64,000 bases of DNA from Convivina praedatoris. Its GTDB lineage: Bacteria; Bacillota; Bacilli; Lactobacillales; Lactobacillaceae. Location of the stretch: NCBI RefSeq assembly GCF_933208505.1, contig NZ_CAKOEU010000002.1; one strand, written 5' to 3'. Made by a program: the position numbers and the translations under genes. The notes beneath the pieces are model-generated. The model did not search any database. It was not told the DNA's origin and worked only from the letters and a program-made list of their open reading frames with translations. Each line of letters opens with the position of its first letter. Position 1 is the first letter of the stretch. Of this stretch, positions 49,823 to 57,996 are shown one piece after another.

Positions 49823-49827
49823 TTTTT

Positions 49828-49855
49828 GAAAAAGTCTGCGTGCAGGCTTTTTTTG
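49828..49855 (+). terminator. Intrinsic terminator after the DHA2 pump gene
   Basis: AAAGTCTGC pairs with GCAGGCTTT across GT and is followed by TTTT. Confidence 0.75.
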
Positions 49856-49867
49856 TTAAATGTTTGC

Positions 49868-49898
49868 TTGACTTGGAGTTCACTCCAAGGTGTAGTCT
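49868..49898 (+). promoter_or_regulatory. MerR-type promoter P1 (19-bp spacer)
   Basis: TTGACT (49868-49873) and TAGTCT (49893-49898) are 19 bp apart. The spacer holds the perfect dyad CTTGGAGT-TC-ACTCCAAG (49872-49889). This is the classical MerR activation architecture of the AdhR/NmlR type. It drives cassette 1. Confidence 0.85.
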
Positions 49899-50061
49899 AA
49901 CGTTATTCTAACTAAGGGAGAGCAGACCAGTTGAAGAAATGTATTCTTATAAATTAATGCCAATATTATTAATTATAATCAGTACTTTTTTGATAAATAG
50001 ACAGCACTACGAAATCAGTACAATAACTAAGAAAGAACAGAAAATAAAATCGGAGGATTCA

Positions 50062-50592
50062 ATGAAAAATAAAAAAAATTTAATTGTTTATTATTCTCGT
50101 ACCGGGAATACTGCAGCAGTAGCTAATATTATTCATCAACAGGTTGGGGGCGATATTGTTCAACTGGAGACTACAGTAGTTCGTCCAAGTGATTATGAAA
50201 CTGAGGTAGCTCAAAATCAGAGTGAACAAAATCAAGCTATTTTACCAGCGTTAAAAACTAAAATTGATAACTTTTCAACATACGATGTAATGTTTATCGG
50301 GACACCAACCTGGAATATGGCTTTACCCCAGGCAGTGGTTACATTTTTAAATGACTACAATCTTTCTGGCAAAACAGTAATTCCTTTTAATACAAATGGA
50401 GGATATGGGTCTGGGAACACCTTTACGCAAATTCAATCAAAAGCCAAAGGTGCCAAAGTATTAAAAGGATTTTCTGTTCAAGGTGGAAAAGAAAAAGATG
50501 GTGTTCTGTTGAGCATTAAAGATCAGAGAGAAGTAGTGGTCAGTAAGGAGATTGATAATTGGTTAGTCGATATTGGTCAAATTAAAAAGTGA
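50062..50592 (+). CDS. Flavodoxin (cassette 1)
   Basis: A 176-residue flavodoxin-fold protein with the FMN phosphate loop YYSRTGNTAAVA near the N-terminus, FIGTPTWNMALPQAV and PFNTNGGYGSG as flavin-contact loops. The start at 50062 is supported by CGGAGGA 5 nt upstream. The frame stays open back to an ATG at 49939, which would add a hydrophobic segment (LMPILLIIISTFLI) and linker, so a membrane-anchored form is possible, as in the cassette 2 flavodoxin. It is the first gene after promoter P1. Confidence 0.85.
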   Translation: MKNKKNLIVYYSRTGNTAAVANIIHQQVGGDIVQLETTVVRPSDYETEVAQNQSEQNQAILPALKTKIDNFSTYDVMFIGTPTWNMALPQAVVTFLNDYNLSGKTVIPFNTNGGYGSGNTFTQIQSKAKGAKVLKGFSVQGGKEKDGVLLSIKDQREVVVSKEIDNWLVDIGQIKK

Positions 50593-50654
50593 TACTTTTT
50601 GAAAATTTAATATCGCTAAAGGTTTTAACATCCTAATTAATGAGTTGTTGGCTT

Positions 50655-50672
50655 TAGTATACCGATAGTATA
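50655..50672 (+). promoter_or_regulatory. Direct repeat TAGTATA-N4-TAGTATA, possible internal promoter/operator
   Basis: Two TAGTATA copies (50655-50661 and 50666-50672) lie 11 bp apart before the NAD(P)-binding gene, with TTGGCT upstream. This may be a secondary promoter of cassette 1. Confidence 0.35.
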
Positions 50673-50690
50673 AAGAAAGCGGGTATGAAC

Positions 50691-51323
50691 ATGAAAATTG
50701 TTATTTTAGGGGCTGCAGGGCAAATTGCACGCCAATTAACAGAACGTCTATTACATGAAAGTAATGATACCATTACCTTGTTTGCTAGAAATGCTCAAAA
50801 ACGCCTAAATGAGTATCAAAATAATGGAAGAGTAACAATAGTTGATGGAGATTTTTCCGATGAACCGTTACTCCATCGAATCATACAAGGACAAGATATA
50901 GTTTTTGTAGATTCTGATCGCAATATGTCTCCAATCATAGCGGCAATGAAAGCCACTGGAGTTCAAAGACTAATTATTGCGGGGGCACTGGGTATTTATA
51001 ATGAAGTTAGTGGTGCTTTTGGTGAGTGGAATCGGTCGATGATGGGTCCTGTGCCACTTTGGCGACAAAAAATGATTCATGATGTTGAGAATTACGGATT
51101 GGACTATACCTATATGAGAATGACCTGGCTGTATAACGAGAAAGATAATACTAGCTATGCAACAACACAAAAAGGAGAGCCTTTCATTGGAGCTCAGATA
51201 ACTCGTCAGGCAGTGGTCCAATATATTCTAGATCTACTAGCTAATCCACAGCGTGATTTAAAAGCCAGTGTCGGTATCTATGAACCAGGCAGTGAAAAAA
51301 TGGCTAAACCTAGTTTTTATTAA
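50691..51323 (+). CDS. NAD(P)-binding Rossmann-fold protein, atypical SDR (cassette 1)
   Basis: A 210-residue protein beginning MKIVILGAAGQIARQLTERLL, the dinucleotide-binding motif of atypical short-chain dehydrogenases (NmrA/NAD(P)H-binding type). DSDRNMSPIIAAMKATGVQRLIIAGALGIY and YTYMRMTWLYNEKD are typical later segments. The reaction is unknown. The start may be 50685 or 50691. It lies between the flavodoxin and the MFS gene and reads as part of the same operon. Confidence 0.85.
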   Translation: MKIVILGAAGQIARQLTERLLHESNDTITLFARNAQKRLNEYQNNGRVTIVDGDFSDEPLLHRIIQGQDIVFVDSDRNMSPIIAAMKATGVQRLIIAGALGIYNEVSGAFGEWNRSMMGPVPLWRQKMIHDVENYGLDYTYMRMTWLYNEKDNTSYATTQKGEPFIGAQITRQAVVQYILDLLANPQRDLKASVGIYEPGSEKMAKPSFY

Positions 51324-51339
51324 AGTGTGAAAGGAAAAA

Positions 51340-52668
51340 ATGGAAAAAAAGAAATTTGGTATTGTGCTACCGATTGTACTATTTACTTACTTTATTATTT
51401 TGTTGGATAATTCAATTGTGTTTACTGGGACGGTACAGATTGCTCAAGGATTGAACTTGAGTGTGCGGGAACTATCCTGGGTATCAAACGCCTATGTCCT
51501 AACGTTTGGTGGGCTGTTATTAGCCATGGCTCGTGCCGGTGATTTGTTTGTTCGTAAAAAAATATTTATTAGTGGGCTTGTAATTTTCGCCCTCGGCTCT
51601 CTAGCAGTTGGAATGGCTAATTCAGCCTTAACCATTATTTTTTCCCGAGCTTTTCAGGGGATTGGGTCAGCCATCTTAGCGCCTTCAACCTTGGCCATTA
51701 TTATGGATAATTATCAAGGGCAACAGCGAAATCAAGCCATTGCTTATTATGGGGCTACAGCCGGTATTGGTGGTATCGCAGGCTTGATTTTGGGTGGCTG
51801 GATTATTCAAACTTTTTCGTGGCGAGTTGGTTTTTTAATTAACGTGCCGATTGCTATAGTAGTTGCTATTATAGCCTTAGCCTTTATTCCCAGGGTTAAA
51901 GGTCAAAATGGACAACTAGACTATGCAGGTATGCTCTTGTCTGTATTAGCAATGAGTTCACTGGTGTACGGTATCGTGGGAACGGTATGGCAGCAATGGT
52001 TCTTAGGTTTTTCGATTTTAGCGTTCATTGTCCTATACTTTGTTGAAAAGAATAATAAAAATCCCCTAGTACCCTTATCCCTATTTGATGATCGTCAACG
52101 GTGGGGAGCTTATCTGGCTCGTTTTATTTTCATGGGGGCGATCTTTTCATATTGGTTCCTAACGCCCCAAGCCATGCAAAATGTTTTGGGATTTACATCG
52201 ATGATGGCTGGATTGGCTTTTATCCCTATGTCAATTCCACAGTTTATACTCAGTATGCAGGTATCTAAATTAACGCAACGTTATGGGAATACAATGGTTA
52301 TGATGTGGGGGTTAATTTTTTGTTTGTTAGGCTTATTGGTGCCATCTTTGGTACCATTGTCCTATGGTTATTGGCTAACGATGGCTTTGCCAATGGTTTT
52401 ACTAGGTATTGGACAAGGATTAGCGCTCAGTCCCTTAACGGTTGCTGGGGTTGCCAATACCAAAGCCTATATTAGCGGGGCAGCCAGCGGAATGGTCAAC
52501 ACGACACATCAAATTGGTTCGTCCGTCGGATTGTCAATTATCATCGCCTTAACGGCTAATATGAAATTACCCGCCATGCAATACCAACATGCATTATGGA
52601 TCATTAGTATTTTTATGTTGATGGCTATTATAATAGCTTGGTTAGTGATTCGACCGATAGAAAAATAA
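51340..52668 (+). CDS. DHA2-type MFS transporter (cassette 1)
   Basis: A 442-residue exporter with about 12-14 helices. LLDNSIVFTGTVQIAQGLNLS (helix 1 motif), LSWVSNAYVLTFGGLLLAMARAGDLFVRKK-type motif A, and GATAGIGGIAGLILGGWII motif C are present. AAAGGAA precedes the ATG. It belongs to the MerR cassette, so it may export a toxic electrophile or a drug that induces the regulator. Confidence 0.9.
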   Translation: MEKKKFGIVLPIVLFTYFIILLDNSIVFTGTVQIAQGLNLSVRELSWVSNAYVLTFGGLLLAMARAGDLFVRKKIFISGLVIFALGSLAVGMANSALTIIFSRAFQGIGSAILAPSTLAIIMDNYQGQQRNQAIAYYGATAGIGGIAGLILGGWIIQTFSWRVGFLINVPIAIVVAIIALAFIPRVKGQNGQLDYAGMLLSVLAMSSLVYGIVGTVWQQWFLGFSILAFIVLYFVEKNNKNPLVPLSLFDDRQRWGAYLARFIFMGAIFSYWFLTPQAMQNVLGFTSMMAGLAFIPMSIPQFILSMQVSKLTQRYGNTMVMMWGLIFCLLGLLVPSLVPLSYGYWLTMALPMVLLGIGQGLALSPLTVAGVANTKAYISGAASGMVNTTHQIGSSVGLSIIIALTANMKLPAMQYQHALWIISIFMLMAIIIAWLVIRPIEK

Positions 52669-52682
52669 CTTGGAGTATTGAT

Positions 52683-53060
52683 ATGAATATTAAAAAAGCA
52701 GCTGACTTAACAGATCTATCAGCTGATACTATTCGTTATTATGAACGAGTTGGTATTATTGGGCCTGTCCCACGTTTAGAGAATGGTATTCGAGATTTTG
52801 GTGAGCGAAGTATTAATCAATTGAATTTTGCTCGAATTATGCGTAATGCAGGAATGAGCATTGAACTGTTAAAGCAGTATATTGATTTGATTTATGCTGA
52901 TGACGATCAGACTATTCCAGCACGTAAAGAAATGTTGCAAGAGGCTGCTGATGAGATGGATAGTAAAATTGAGAAATTAACAACTGCACGAGATTATTTG
53001 AATCATAAAATTCAGAATTACTATGGGCACATGCGAGATACTGAGCGAAATCTATTTTAG
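52683..53060 (+). CDS. MerR-family regulator 1 (cassette 1)
   Basis: A 125-residue regulator. IKKAADLTDLSADTIRYYERVGIIGPV is the MerR winged helix, and the C-terminal helix (about 80-115) is the antiparallel dimer coiled coil. There is no cysteine at all, so it cannot use the Cys switch of NmlR/AdhR-type sensors. The ATG at 52683 follows TTGGAG at 8 nt. It probably acts at P1, upstream of its own operon, or at one of the sister promoters. Confidence 0.92.
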   Translation: MNIKKAADLTDLSADTIRYYERVGIIGPVPRLENGIRDFGERSINQLNFARIMRNAGMSIELLKQYIDLIYADDDQTIPARKEMLQEAADEMDSKIEKLTTARDYLNHKIQNYYGHMRDTERNLF

Positions 53061-53083
53061 AAGAATTCAAGGAGAATAACGTA

Positions 53084-53947
53084 ATGGAATATAAGACTTT
53101 ATCCAATCAAGTGAAGATACCAGTATTAGGTTTTGGTGTTTTTCAAATGCAAGAGGCAGGGGAAGCCAAACAGGCTGTGTTTGAGGCGATTAAAGCAGGC
53201 TATCGTTTAATTGACACTGCAGCTAGTTATGGTAACGAGCGTGAAGTTGGTCAAGGAATCGCTGCTGCGATTTCAGATGGACTTGTTAAACGAGAAGATT
53301 TGTTTGTGACGAGTAAAATGTGGGTGGCCGATGTAGCACCCGATAAAGCTGCAGCGGCAATTGATGCGTCTTTGGCACGCTTACAGTTAGATTATTTAGA
53401 TTTGTATCTAATCCATCAACCATATAATGATGTATTTAGTGCTTGGCGAGCTATGGAGGAGGCTTATCGTCTTGGTAAGTTACGTTCTATTGGTGTATCG
53501 AACTTTGATATTGCCCAGTTAACTAATTTGGCCGAATTTTCAGAAATTAAGCCAATGCTTAATCAGATTGAGGTCAATCCCTTTCAGCAAAATCAAAAAG
53601 ATGCAGAATATTTTGAACAATATGGTGTGCAAGTTGAAGCATGGGCACCGTTTGCTGAAGGGAAGAATGGATTATTTGAGAATCCTATTTTGCAAAAAAT
53701 AGCAGAATCGCATCAGAAGTCAATCGCCCAAGTAATACTACGTTGGTTAGTACAAAGAGATATCGTAGTATTAGCTAAATCAAACAAATCCGAACGAATG
53801 CAACAGAATTTAGCAGTGCTAGATTTTGACTTAAGTATGGATGAGATGCAAAAAATTCAGCAACTAAATACTGGGAAAAGCATGTTTTTTGATCATGCAG
53901 ATCCTAAAATGATTCAATGGATGGCAGGTCGTGAAATTCAATATTAA
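53084..53947 (+). CDS. Aldo/keto reductase (cassette 1)
   Basis: A 287-residue TIM-barrel NADPH-dependent reductase of the 2,5-diketogluconate reductase type. The catalytic tetrad is visible: Asp and Tyr in LIDTAASYGNE, Lys in LFVTSKMW and His in LYLIHQPY. The cofactor site includes VLAKSNKSERMQQN. It would reduce reactive aldehydes such as methylglyoxal. AAGGAG precedes the ATG. It lies 23 nt after the MerR gene. Confidence 0.93.
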   Translation: MEYKTLSNQVKIPVLGFGVFQMQEAGEAKQAVFEAIKAGYRLIDTAASYGNEREVGQGIAAAISDGLVKREDLFVTSKMWVADVAPDKAAAAIDASLARLQLDYLDLYLIHQPYNDVFSAWRAMEEAYRLGKLRSIGVSNFDIAQLTNLAEFSEIKPMLNQIEVNPFQQNQKDAEYFEQYGVQVEAWAPFAEGKNGLFENPILQKIAESHQKSIAQVILRWLVQRDIVVLAKSNKSERMQQNLAVLDFDLSMDEMQKIQQLNTGKSMFFDHADPKMIQWMAGREIQY

Positions 53948-53994
53948 ATAATTATTAGTGGCAGTGTATAGTAAGCTTAAAAGGGAACTTTAGT

Positions 53995-54569
53995 ATGAAT
54001 AAAGAGCGTTTGGCAACTTTTATTGATGCCATGTTAGCGATTATTATGACAATATTGGTGCTAGAGTTGGAGCACCCTAAAACAATTTCTTTGGCTGGCT
54101 TTTGGGCCATGCGTGAGCACTATTTCGCTTATACCTTGGCTTTTTTTGGCTGGGTGCAATGTGGGTTAAATTGCATAATAATTGGTATCGCATCCAAAGA
54201 ATCAACCCTAAGATTATATGGGCTTCCTTATTGATGCTATTTACTTCCTCACTTTTCCCATATGCTACTAGCATCGTTTCTGAAAATTTTGATAATCGCG
54301 CTGCTCAAATTTTCTATGGATTAGTAGTATTGTCGATCACGGCTAGTAATCAGTTACAATATTATTTACTACAACGGGCTAATCAGTCACAAGAGAATTC
54401 TGTTCGGCATATTGCTGCCCGTCGTGGTTGGGCAAAATATGATGTTGCGCTCAAATTGTCAGGGATGCTTTTGGCAATGACTGTTTATCCACTAGCAATG
54501 ATTTTTTCAGTGTTGATAACTTTAATGACTTTCGTAATTCCTAATCAATTAAAAATAAAGTGTGTTTAA
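53995..54569 (+). pseudogene. TMEM175-family channel gene with a frameshift in a T7 tract (cassette 1)
   Basis: The 5' frame reads MNKERLATFIDAMLAIIMTILVLEL (RxxxFxDA hallmark) up to YFAYTLAFF. At 54141-54147 a run of seven T shifts the frame; with eight T it continues FFWLGAMWVKLHNNWYRI and through to 54569, giving 191 residues. The intact paralogue at 56545-57102 shows FFWLGMMWINS at the same place, which confirms the frameshift. The family forms potassium-selective channels. Either the gene is dead or the tract is variable. Confidence 0.85.
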
Positions 54570-54627
54570 ATATTTTCTGTTTTGCAGAGAAGGACTAATA
54601 TCAATCTCTGTACATTGTTTAGCTGTT

Positions 54628-54658
54628 AGATTAATCCCCTGGGGTTAGTCTTTTTTAT
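54628..54658 (+). terminator. Intrinsic terminator of cassette 1
   Basis: GATTAATCCCC pairs with GGGGTTAGTC (one bulge) and is followed by TTTTTT. Confidence 0.7.
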
Positions 54659-54663
54659 TTTAC

Positions 54664-54694
54664 TTGACTTAAAGTGAACTTTAAGATTTATCAT
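54664..54694 (+). promoter_or_regulatory. MerR-type promoter P2 (19-bp spacer)
   Basis: TTGACT (54664-54669) and TATCAT (54689-54694) are 19 bp apart. The perfect dyad CTTAAAGT-GA-ACTTTAAG fills 54668-54685, aligned exactly as in P1. It drives cassette 2. Confidence 0.85.
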
Positions 54695-54726
54695 AATGAA
54701 TACTATAACTACTTAAGGAGGAGTTT

Positions 54727-55356
54727 ATGAAAATCGTCGTTAAATATACACTATTAGCACTTGTATTTTTATTAATTGGTGTCGCATGTGGTGGATGGGC
54801 ATTTAACCACGGAGCAACATCAAAAAGGAACCAGTCTAGTCAAGGAGGAGGGACCGTGCAAACGAGATTGCAAATGACCTTTACTAAACCACAAAATGTG
54901 AATACTTCCGGTAAGAAAGTGTTCTTAAACGCCAGCCAAAATACTGATGGTAACACAGCTAAAATGGCAAAAGAATTATTTGGTAATGAAAAATATACGC
55001 AAATTAATTTGTCAGAGTATAATATTCCTCAAGTTGGTCAAGGAGATGGCGATTATCAAAAAGTATTTGACCAGTTAAAGGGGGCTAAAGTGATTGTGAT
55101 TGGTACGCCGGTGTACTGGTCAAACATGTCTGGTTACTTAAAAACCTTTATGGATCATATGAACATTAACAGTGAACTCAAAGGTGCCGATTTATACACG
55201 ATTGTTCAAGGAGCAGATTCGGATCAAAGTGCCGCCATTCAATCAACTTATGGTAGCTTAAACCGAATTGCTCGCCGCTTTGAGTTGAATTTTGTTGGTG
55301 TTGGATCCAATAATTCTGATATGAAAGTGTTGCATAATCAATTGGTTGGAGAATAA
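54727..55356 (+). CDS. Membrane-anchored flavodoxin-fold protein (cassette 2)
   Basis: A 209-residue protein. Residues 8-25 (LLALVFLLIGVACGGWAF) form a signal anchor, with a Cys that could be a lipoprotein site, then a Ser/Gly/Gln linker. From about residue 62 the flavodoxin/NADPH-FMN reductase fold begins: KVFLNASQNTDGNTAKMAKEL and VIVIGTPVYWSNMSGYLKTFMDHM. It would act outside the membrane if exported. AAGGAGG precedes the ATG. It is the first gene after promoter P2. Confidence 0.82.
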   Translation: MKIVVKYTLLALVFLLIGVACGGWAFNHGATSKRNQSSQGGGTVQTRLQMTFTKPQNVNTSGKKVFLNASQNTDGNTAKMAKELFGNEKYTQINLSEYNIPQVGQGDGDYQKVFDQLKGAKVIVIGTPVYWSNMSGYLKTFMDHMNINSELKGADLYTIVQGADSDQSAAIQSTYGSLNRIARRFELNFVGVGSNNSDMKVLHNQLVGE

Positions 55357-55375
55357 ATTATTTTAAGGATTTTCG

Positions 55376-55780
55376 ATGAAAATTGAAAAAGTTAGTAAAA
55401 AATGCGGAGTTCCAGCAGCCACCCTACGCTATTGGGAGTCGATTGGGCTTTTACCACCGATTAGCCGTAATAGCAGTGGTCATCGTGATTATGAACAGCG
55501 GGATTTGAATTGGGTATTTTATGTAAAGGCGCTGCGTGGCGCTGGCATGGACATTGACACCTTAAAAAAATTTATTGATTCGTATCGAAATTCAGATTCT
55601 ATTGCAGAACGAAAACAGATTTTAATTGATCAAAAGGTGGAACTTTTGTCCCAGCTAACAAAACTTCAAAAAACTTTACAGTACTTAGATTTTAAAATTG
55701 ATAATTTTGATTCACATATGATTGGCTACGAAGAAGAAAAATTAGCTTATCATCAGAGCGAAAAGGGGGAAAATATATGA
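55376..55780 (+). CDS. MerR-family regulator 2 (cassette 2)
   Basis: A 134-residue regulator. IEKVSKKCGVPAATLRYWESIGLLPPI is the helix-turn-helix and wing, and the C-terminal half forms the dimer helix. One cysteine (residue 10) lies in the DNA-binding domain, but the conserved Cys of NmlR/AdhR in the KALRGAGMD segment is absent. AAGGA precedes the ATG. The TGA overlaps the SDR ATG (ATGA). It probably recognises the P2 dyad. Confidence 0.92.
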   Translation: MKIEKVSKKCGVPAATLRYWESIGLLPPISRNSSGHRDYEQRDLNWVFYVKALRGAGMDIDTLKKFIDSYRNSDSIAERKQILIDQKVELLSQLTKLQKTLQYLDFKIDNFDSHMIGYEEEKLAYHQSEKGENI

Positions 55781-56520
55781 CAACAGCAAAAGTAATCGTA
55801 ATTACCGGGGCATCATCCGGTATTGGGAAAGCTATTGCCAAAGCGCGCGCAGCTAAAGGAGATAAAATTGTCCTTGGTGCCCGTCGTGAAGACCGTTTAC
55901 AGCAAATTCAAAAAGCAATTGAACAGGCCAACGGCACTGCTACCTATGCGGTAACTGATGTCACTGAACTTGAGCAGGTTAAAGCTCTAGCCCAGCAAGC
56001 GCTAGATAGCTACGGTCGGATTGATGTTTGGATTAACAATGCCGGACTAATGCCACATTCCCTATTGATTGAGGCTAAGGTTGATGACTGGAATCGCATG
56101 ATTGATGTCAATTTGCGGGGAACCTTGTACGGCATTGCTGCAGCTCAAGGTATTTTTCATGAGCAAAATGAAGGCCACTTTATTAACCTGGGATCAGTTG
56201 CTAGTTTGTACTCACATGCTGGTGGAGCAGTTTATTCTGCTACTAAGTGGGCTGTAAAAGCTATTTCGGAAAGTTTACGTGAGGAAGAAGCACAAGCGGG
56301 TAAAAATGTGCGTGTTACTACCCTTTATCCAGGTGCCGTAAAATCTGAATTAGTATCACATATGACGGATCCTGCCCGTCGAGAAGCAACCGATAAGTTT
56401 TATGACCAGTTTGCCATTCCAGCCGAGCGGATTGCCAAAGTTGTTAGTGATGTATTAGATATGCCGGCTGATGCAACCTTAAACGAAATAGTTATTCGTC
56501 CTAGTAAGCAAGTTCAGTAA
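55777..56520 (+). CDS. Short-chain dehydrogenase/reductase (cassette 2)
   Basis: A 247-residue classical SDR. TGASSGIGKAIAKA is the cofactor motif, NNAGLMPHS the structural block, and Tyr/Lys lie in VYSATKWAVKAI. The family reduces carbonyls or oxidises alcohols with NADP(H); the substrate is unknown. It is translationally coupled to MerR 2. Its end faces the convergent TMEM175 gene across a shared terminator. Confidence 0.92.
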   Translation: MTTAKVIVITGASSGIGKAIAKARAAKGDKIVLGARREDRLQQIQKAIEQANGTATYAVTDVTELEQVKALAQQALDSYGRIDVWINNAGLMPHSLLIEAKVDDWNRMIDVNLRGTLYGIAAAQGIFHEQNEGHFINLGSVASLYSHAGGAVYSATKWAVKAISESLREEEAQAGKNVRVTTLYPGAVKSELVSHMTDPARREATDKFYDQFAIPAERIAKVVSDVLDMPADATLNEIVIRPSKQVQ

Positions 56521-56533
56521 ACTCAGGTAAAAA

Positions 56534-56563
56534 TAAAAACGACCTTATTGGGTCGCTTTTTTA
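56534..56563. terminator. Bidirectional terminator between the SDR and TMEM175 genes
   Basis: CGACC pairs with GGTCG, flanked by A and T runs. The TMEM175 stop codon lies in the loop. Confidence 0.65.
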
Positions 56564-57102
56564 TTTTGGTGAATGCTAATAACGTATAGAAATAAACCGG
56601 CTAAAAATACAAAAATTAAAATTGCCATGGGGTAAACGGTGATGGCAATGACAAAACCAATCAATTTAATCACTAAATCCAAAGATAGGTTCTTTAGATA
56701 AATTTGAAATTCTTTGCCTTGATGTAAAGTGGCATACTGCCAGAGATTACTAAAACTCACCAGGAAGATAATAACCCCATAAAAGCCAGCAGCAAACCGG
56801 TTATTAGGCTCTAATGATAAAACTTCTGTTGCCCAAGGAATCAACGAAGCGAAAAATAACATGACCACGGTGGCCCATAAAGTGCTGTCGGTAACGTCCT
56901 CTTTGTTTTGAAAGCGGCCATGGCTATTAATCCACATCATGCCTAACCAGAAAAAGGAAATGGCATAGGCAAAGAAGTCAGTTCTAAGCTCAAACAGGGT
57001 GGAAAAATCTAAATGCTGAGGTTTCGGGAATTCCAAAACCAGAAAAGTCATAATAATTGGTAGCATTGCGTCTAAAAAAGTGATGACACGATCTTTTTTC
57101 AT
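56545..57102 (-). CDS. TMEM175-family potassium channel protein
   Basis: A 185-residue membrane protein with six predicted helices. The N-terminal RVITFLDAMLPIIMTFLVLEF carries the RxxxFxDA signature of bacterial TMEM175 (DUF1211). Bacterial members are tetrameric potassium leak channels. AGGAGA precedes the ATG. It is an intact paralogue of the frameshifted copy at the end of cassette 1 and lies between cassettes 2 and 3 on the opposite strand. Confidence 0.88.
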   Translation of the reverse strand: MKKDRVITFLDAMLPIIMTFLVLEFPKPQHLDFSTLFELRTDFFAYAISFFWLGMMWINSHGRFQNKEDVTDSTLWATVVMLFFASLIPWATEVLSLEPNNRFAAGFYGVIIFLVSFSNLWQYATLHQGKEFQIYLKNLSLDLVIKLIGFVIAITVYPMAILIFVFLAGLFLYVISIHQNKKATQ

Positions 57103-57176
57103 GAATTAATATCTCCTAATCCATTTAATTATATAACCAAGCGCATCATGATTTGAATAACTTTTTTGCTGTTGGT

Positions 57177-57207
57177 TTGACTTATAGTTAACTCTAAGTT
57201 GTATAGT
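57177..57207 (+). promoter_or_regulatory. MerR-type promoter P3 (19-bp spacer)
   Basis: TTGACT (57177-57182) and TATAGT (57202-57207) are 19 bp apart. The dyad CTTATAGT-TA-ACTCTAAG (57181-57198, one mismatch) is aligned as in P1 and P2. It drives cassette 3. Confidence 0.85.
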
Positions 57208-57236
57208 GACTGTAAAGAATTTGGGAGGTTATCAAT

Positions 57237-57572
57237 ATGGTAAAACAAACTGCAGGACGTGATAATTTAGGAGATTTTGCTCCTAAATTTGCTGAATTAA
57301 ACGATGATGTTTTATTTGGTGAAGTTTGGTCACGAGATAAAGAACTTTCTTTACGAGATCGTAGCTTAATTACTATTGCAGCTTTAATTTCAGGTGGTAA
57401 TTTTGCACAATTGGGTCATCATTTACAGACCGGTAAACAAAACGGGCTTAAACAGTCTGAAGTGGTGGAGGTTATTACTCAGTTAGCTTTTTATGTTGGT
57501 TGGCCCAAAGCGTGGTCAGCATTTAATATTGCTAAAGAAATTTATTCAGATAAGGAGCCCAACAATGATTAA
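57237..57572 (+). CDS. Carboxymuconolactone decarboxylase-family protein (cassette 3)
   Basis: A 111-residue all-helical protein of the CMD/AhpD superfamily. LFGEVWSRDKELSLRDRSLITIAALIS and HLQTGKQNGLKQSEVVEVITQLAFYVGWPKAW are the two repeats of the gamma-CMD type. The CxxC peroxidase motif of AhpD is absent, so a peroxidase function is unlikely. GGGAGG precedes the ATG. Its last 8 bases overlap the cupin gene. Confidence 0.9.
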   Translation: MVKQTAGRDNLGDFAPKFAELNDDVLFGEVWSRDKELSLRDRSLITIAALISGGNFAQLGHHLQTGKQNGLKQSEVVEVITQLAFYVGWPKAWSAFNIAKEIYSDKEPNND

Positions 57573-57990
57573 AAATGAGTTCATAAAAGCAGATAGCCTG
57601 TTTGGCGTGGGGGAAAGTAATGATAATTTTGCTAAATTTTTCACCGGAAAAAGTTATTTAAACATGTTAGTTAATGATCCAGCGGTGGATGTCGGTGTTG
57701 GCAATGTGACGTTTGAACCAGGATGCCGGAACAATTGGCATATTCATCGTGATGGGTATCAAATTTTACTAGTAACTGGCGGAGAGGGGTTATATCAGGA
57801 AGATGGGCAAACTGCTCGTCATCTTTTTCCTGGGGATGTAGTTGTGACCCATGATGGCGTTAAACATTGGCATGGGGCAACGCCTAATAGTTGGTTTGAA
57901 CATATTGCGATTACTGCTGGAACACCGGAGTGGTTAGAACCAGTGGCTGATGCAGATTATCAAGTGGCAGCTGAAACGATATCGGAGTAG
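57565..57990 (+). CDS. Cupin-domain protein (cassette 3)
   Basis: A 141-residue single-domain cupin. Motif 1 lies in CRNNWHIHRDGYQILLVTGGEG (His, His, Gln positions) and motif 2 in PGDVVVTHDGVKHWHG, giving a metal site. CMD-cupin pairs are common in redox and aldehyde detoxification loci, and fused versions exist. The ATG at 57565 follows AAGGAG at 8 nt and overlaps the end of the CMD gene. Confidence 0.9.
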   Translation: MIKNEFIKADSLFGVGESNDNFAKFFTGKSYLNMLVNDPAVDVGVGNVTFEPGCRNNWHIHRDGYQILLVTGGEGLYQEDGQTARHLFPGDVVVTHDGVKHWHGATPNSWFEHIAITAGTPEWLEPVADADYQVAAETISE

Positions 57991-57996
57991 TAACGC

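Noticed and set aside
49939..50061. N-terminal membrane segment of the cassette 1 flavodoxin as a certain extension
   Set aside because: The frame is open and hydrophobic, but the strong CGGAGGA site directly before ATG 50062 favours the short form. Kept as an alternative only.
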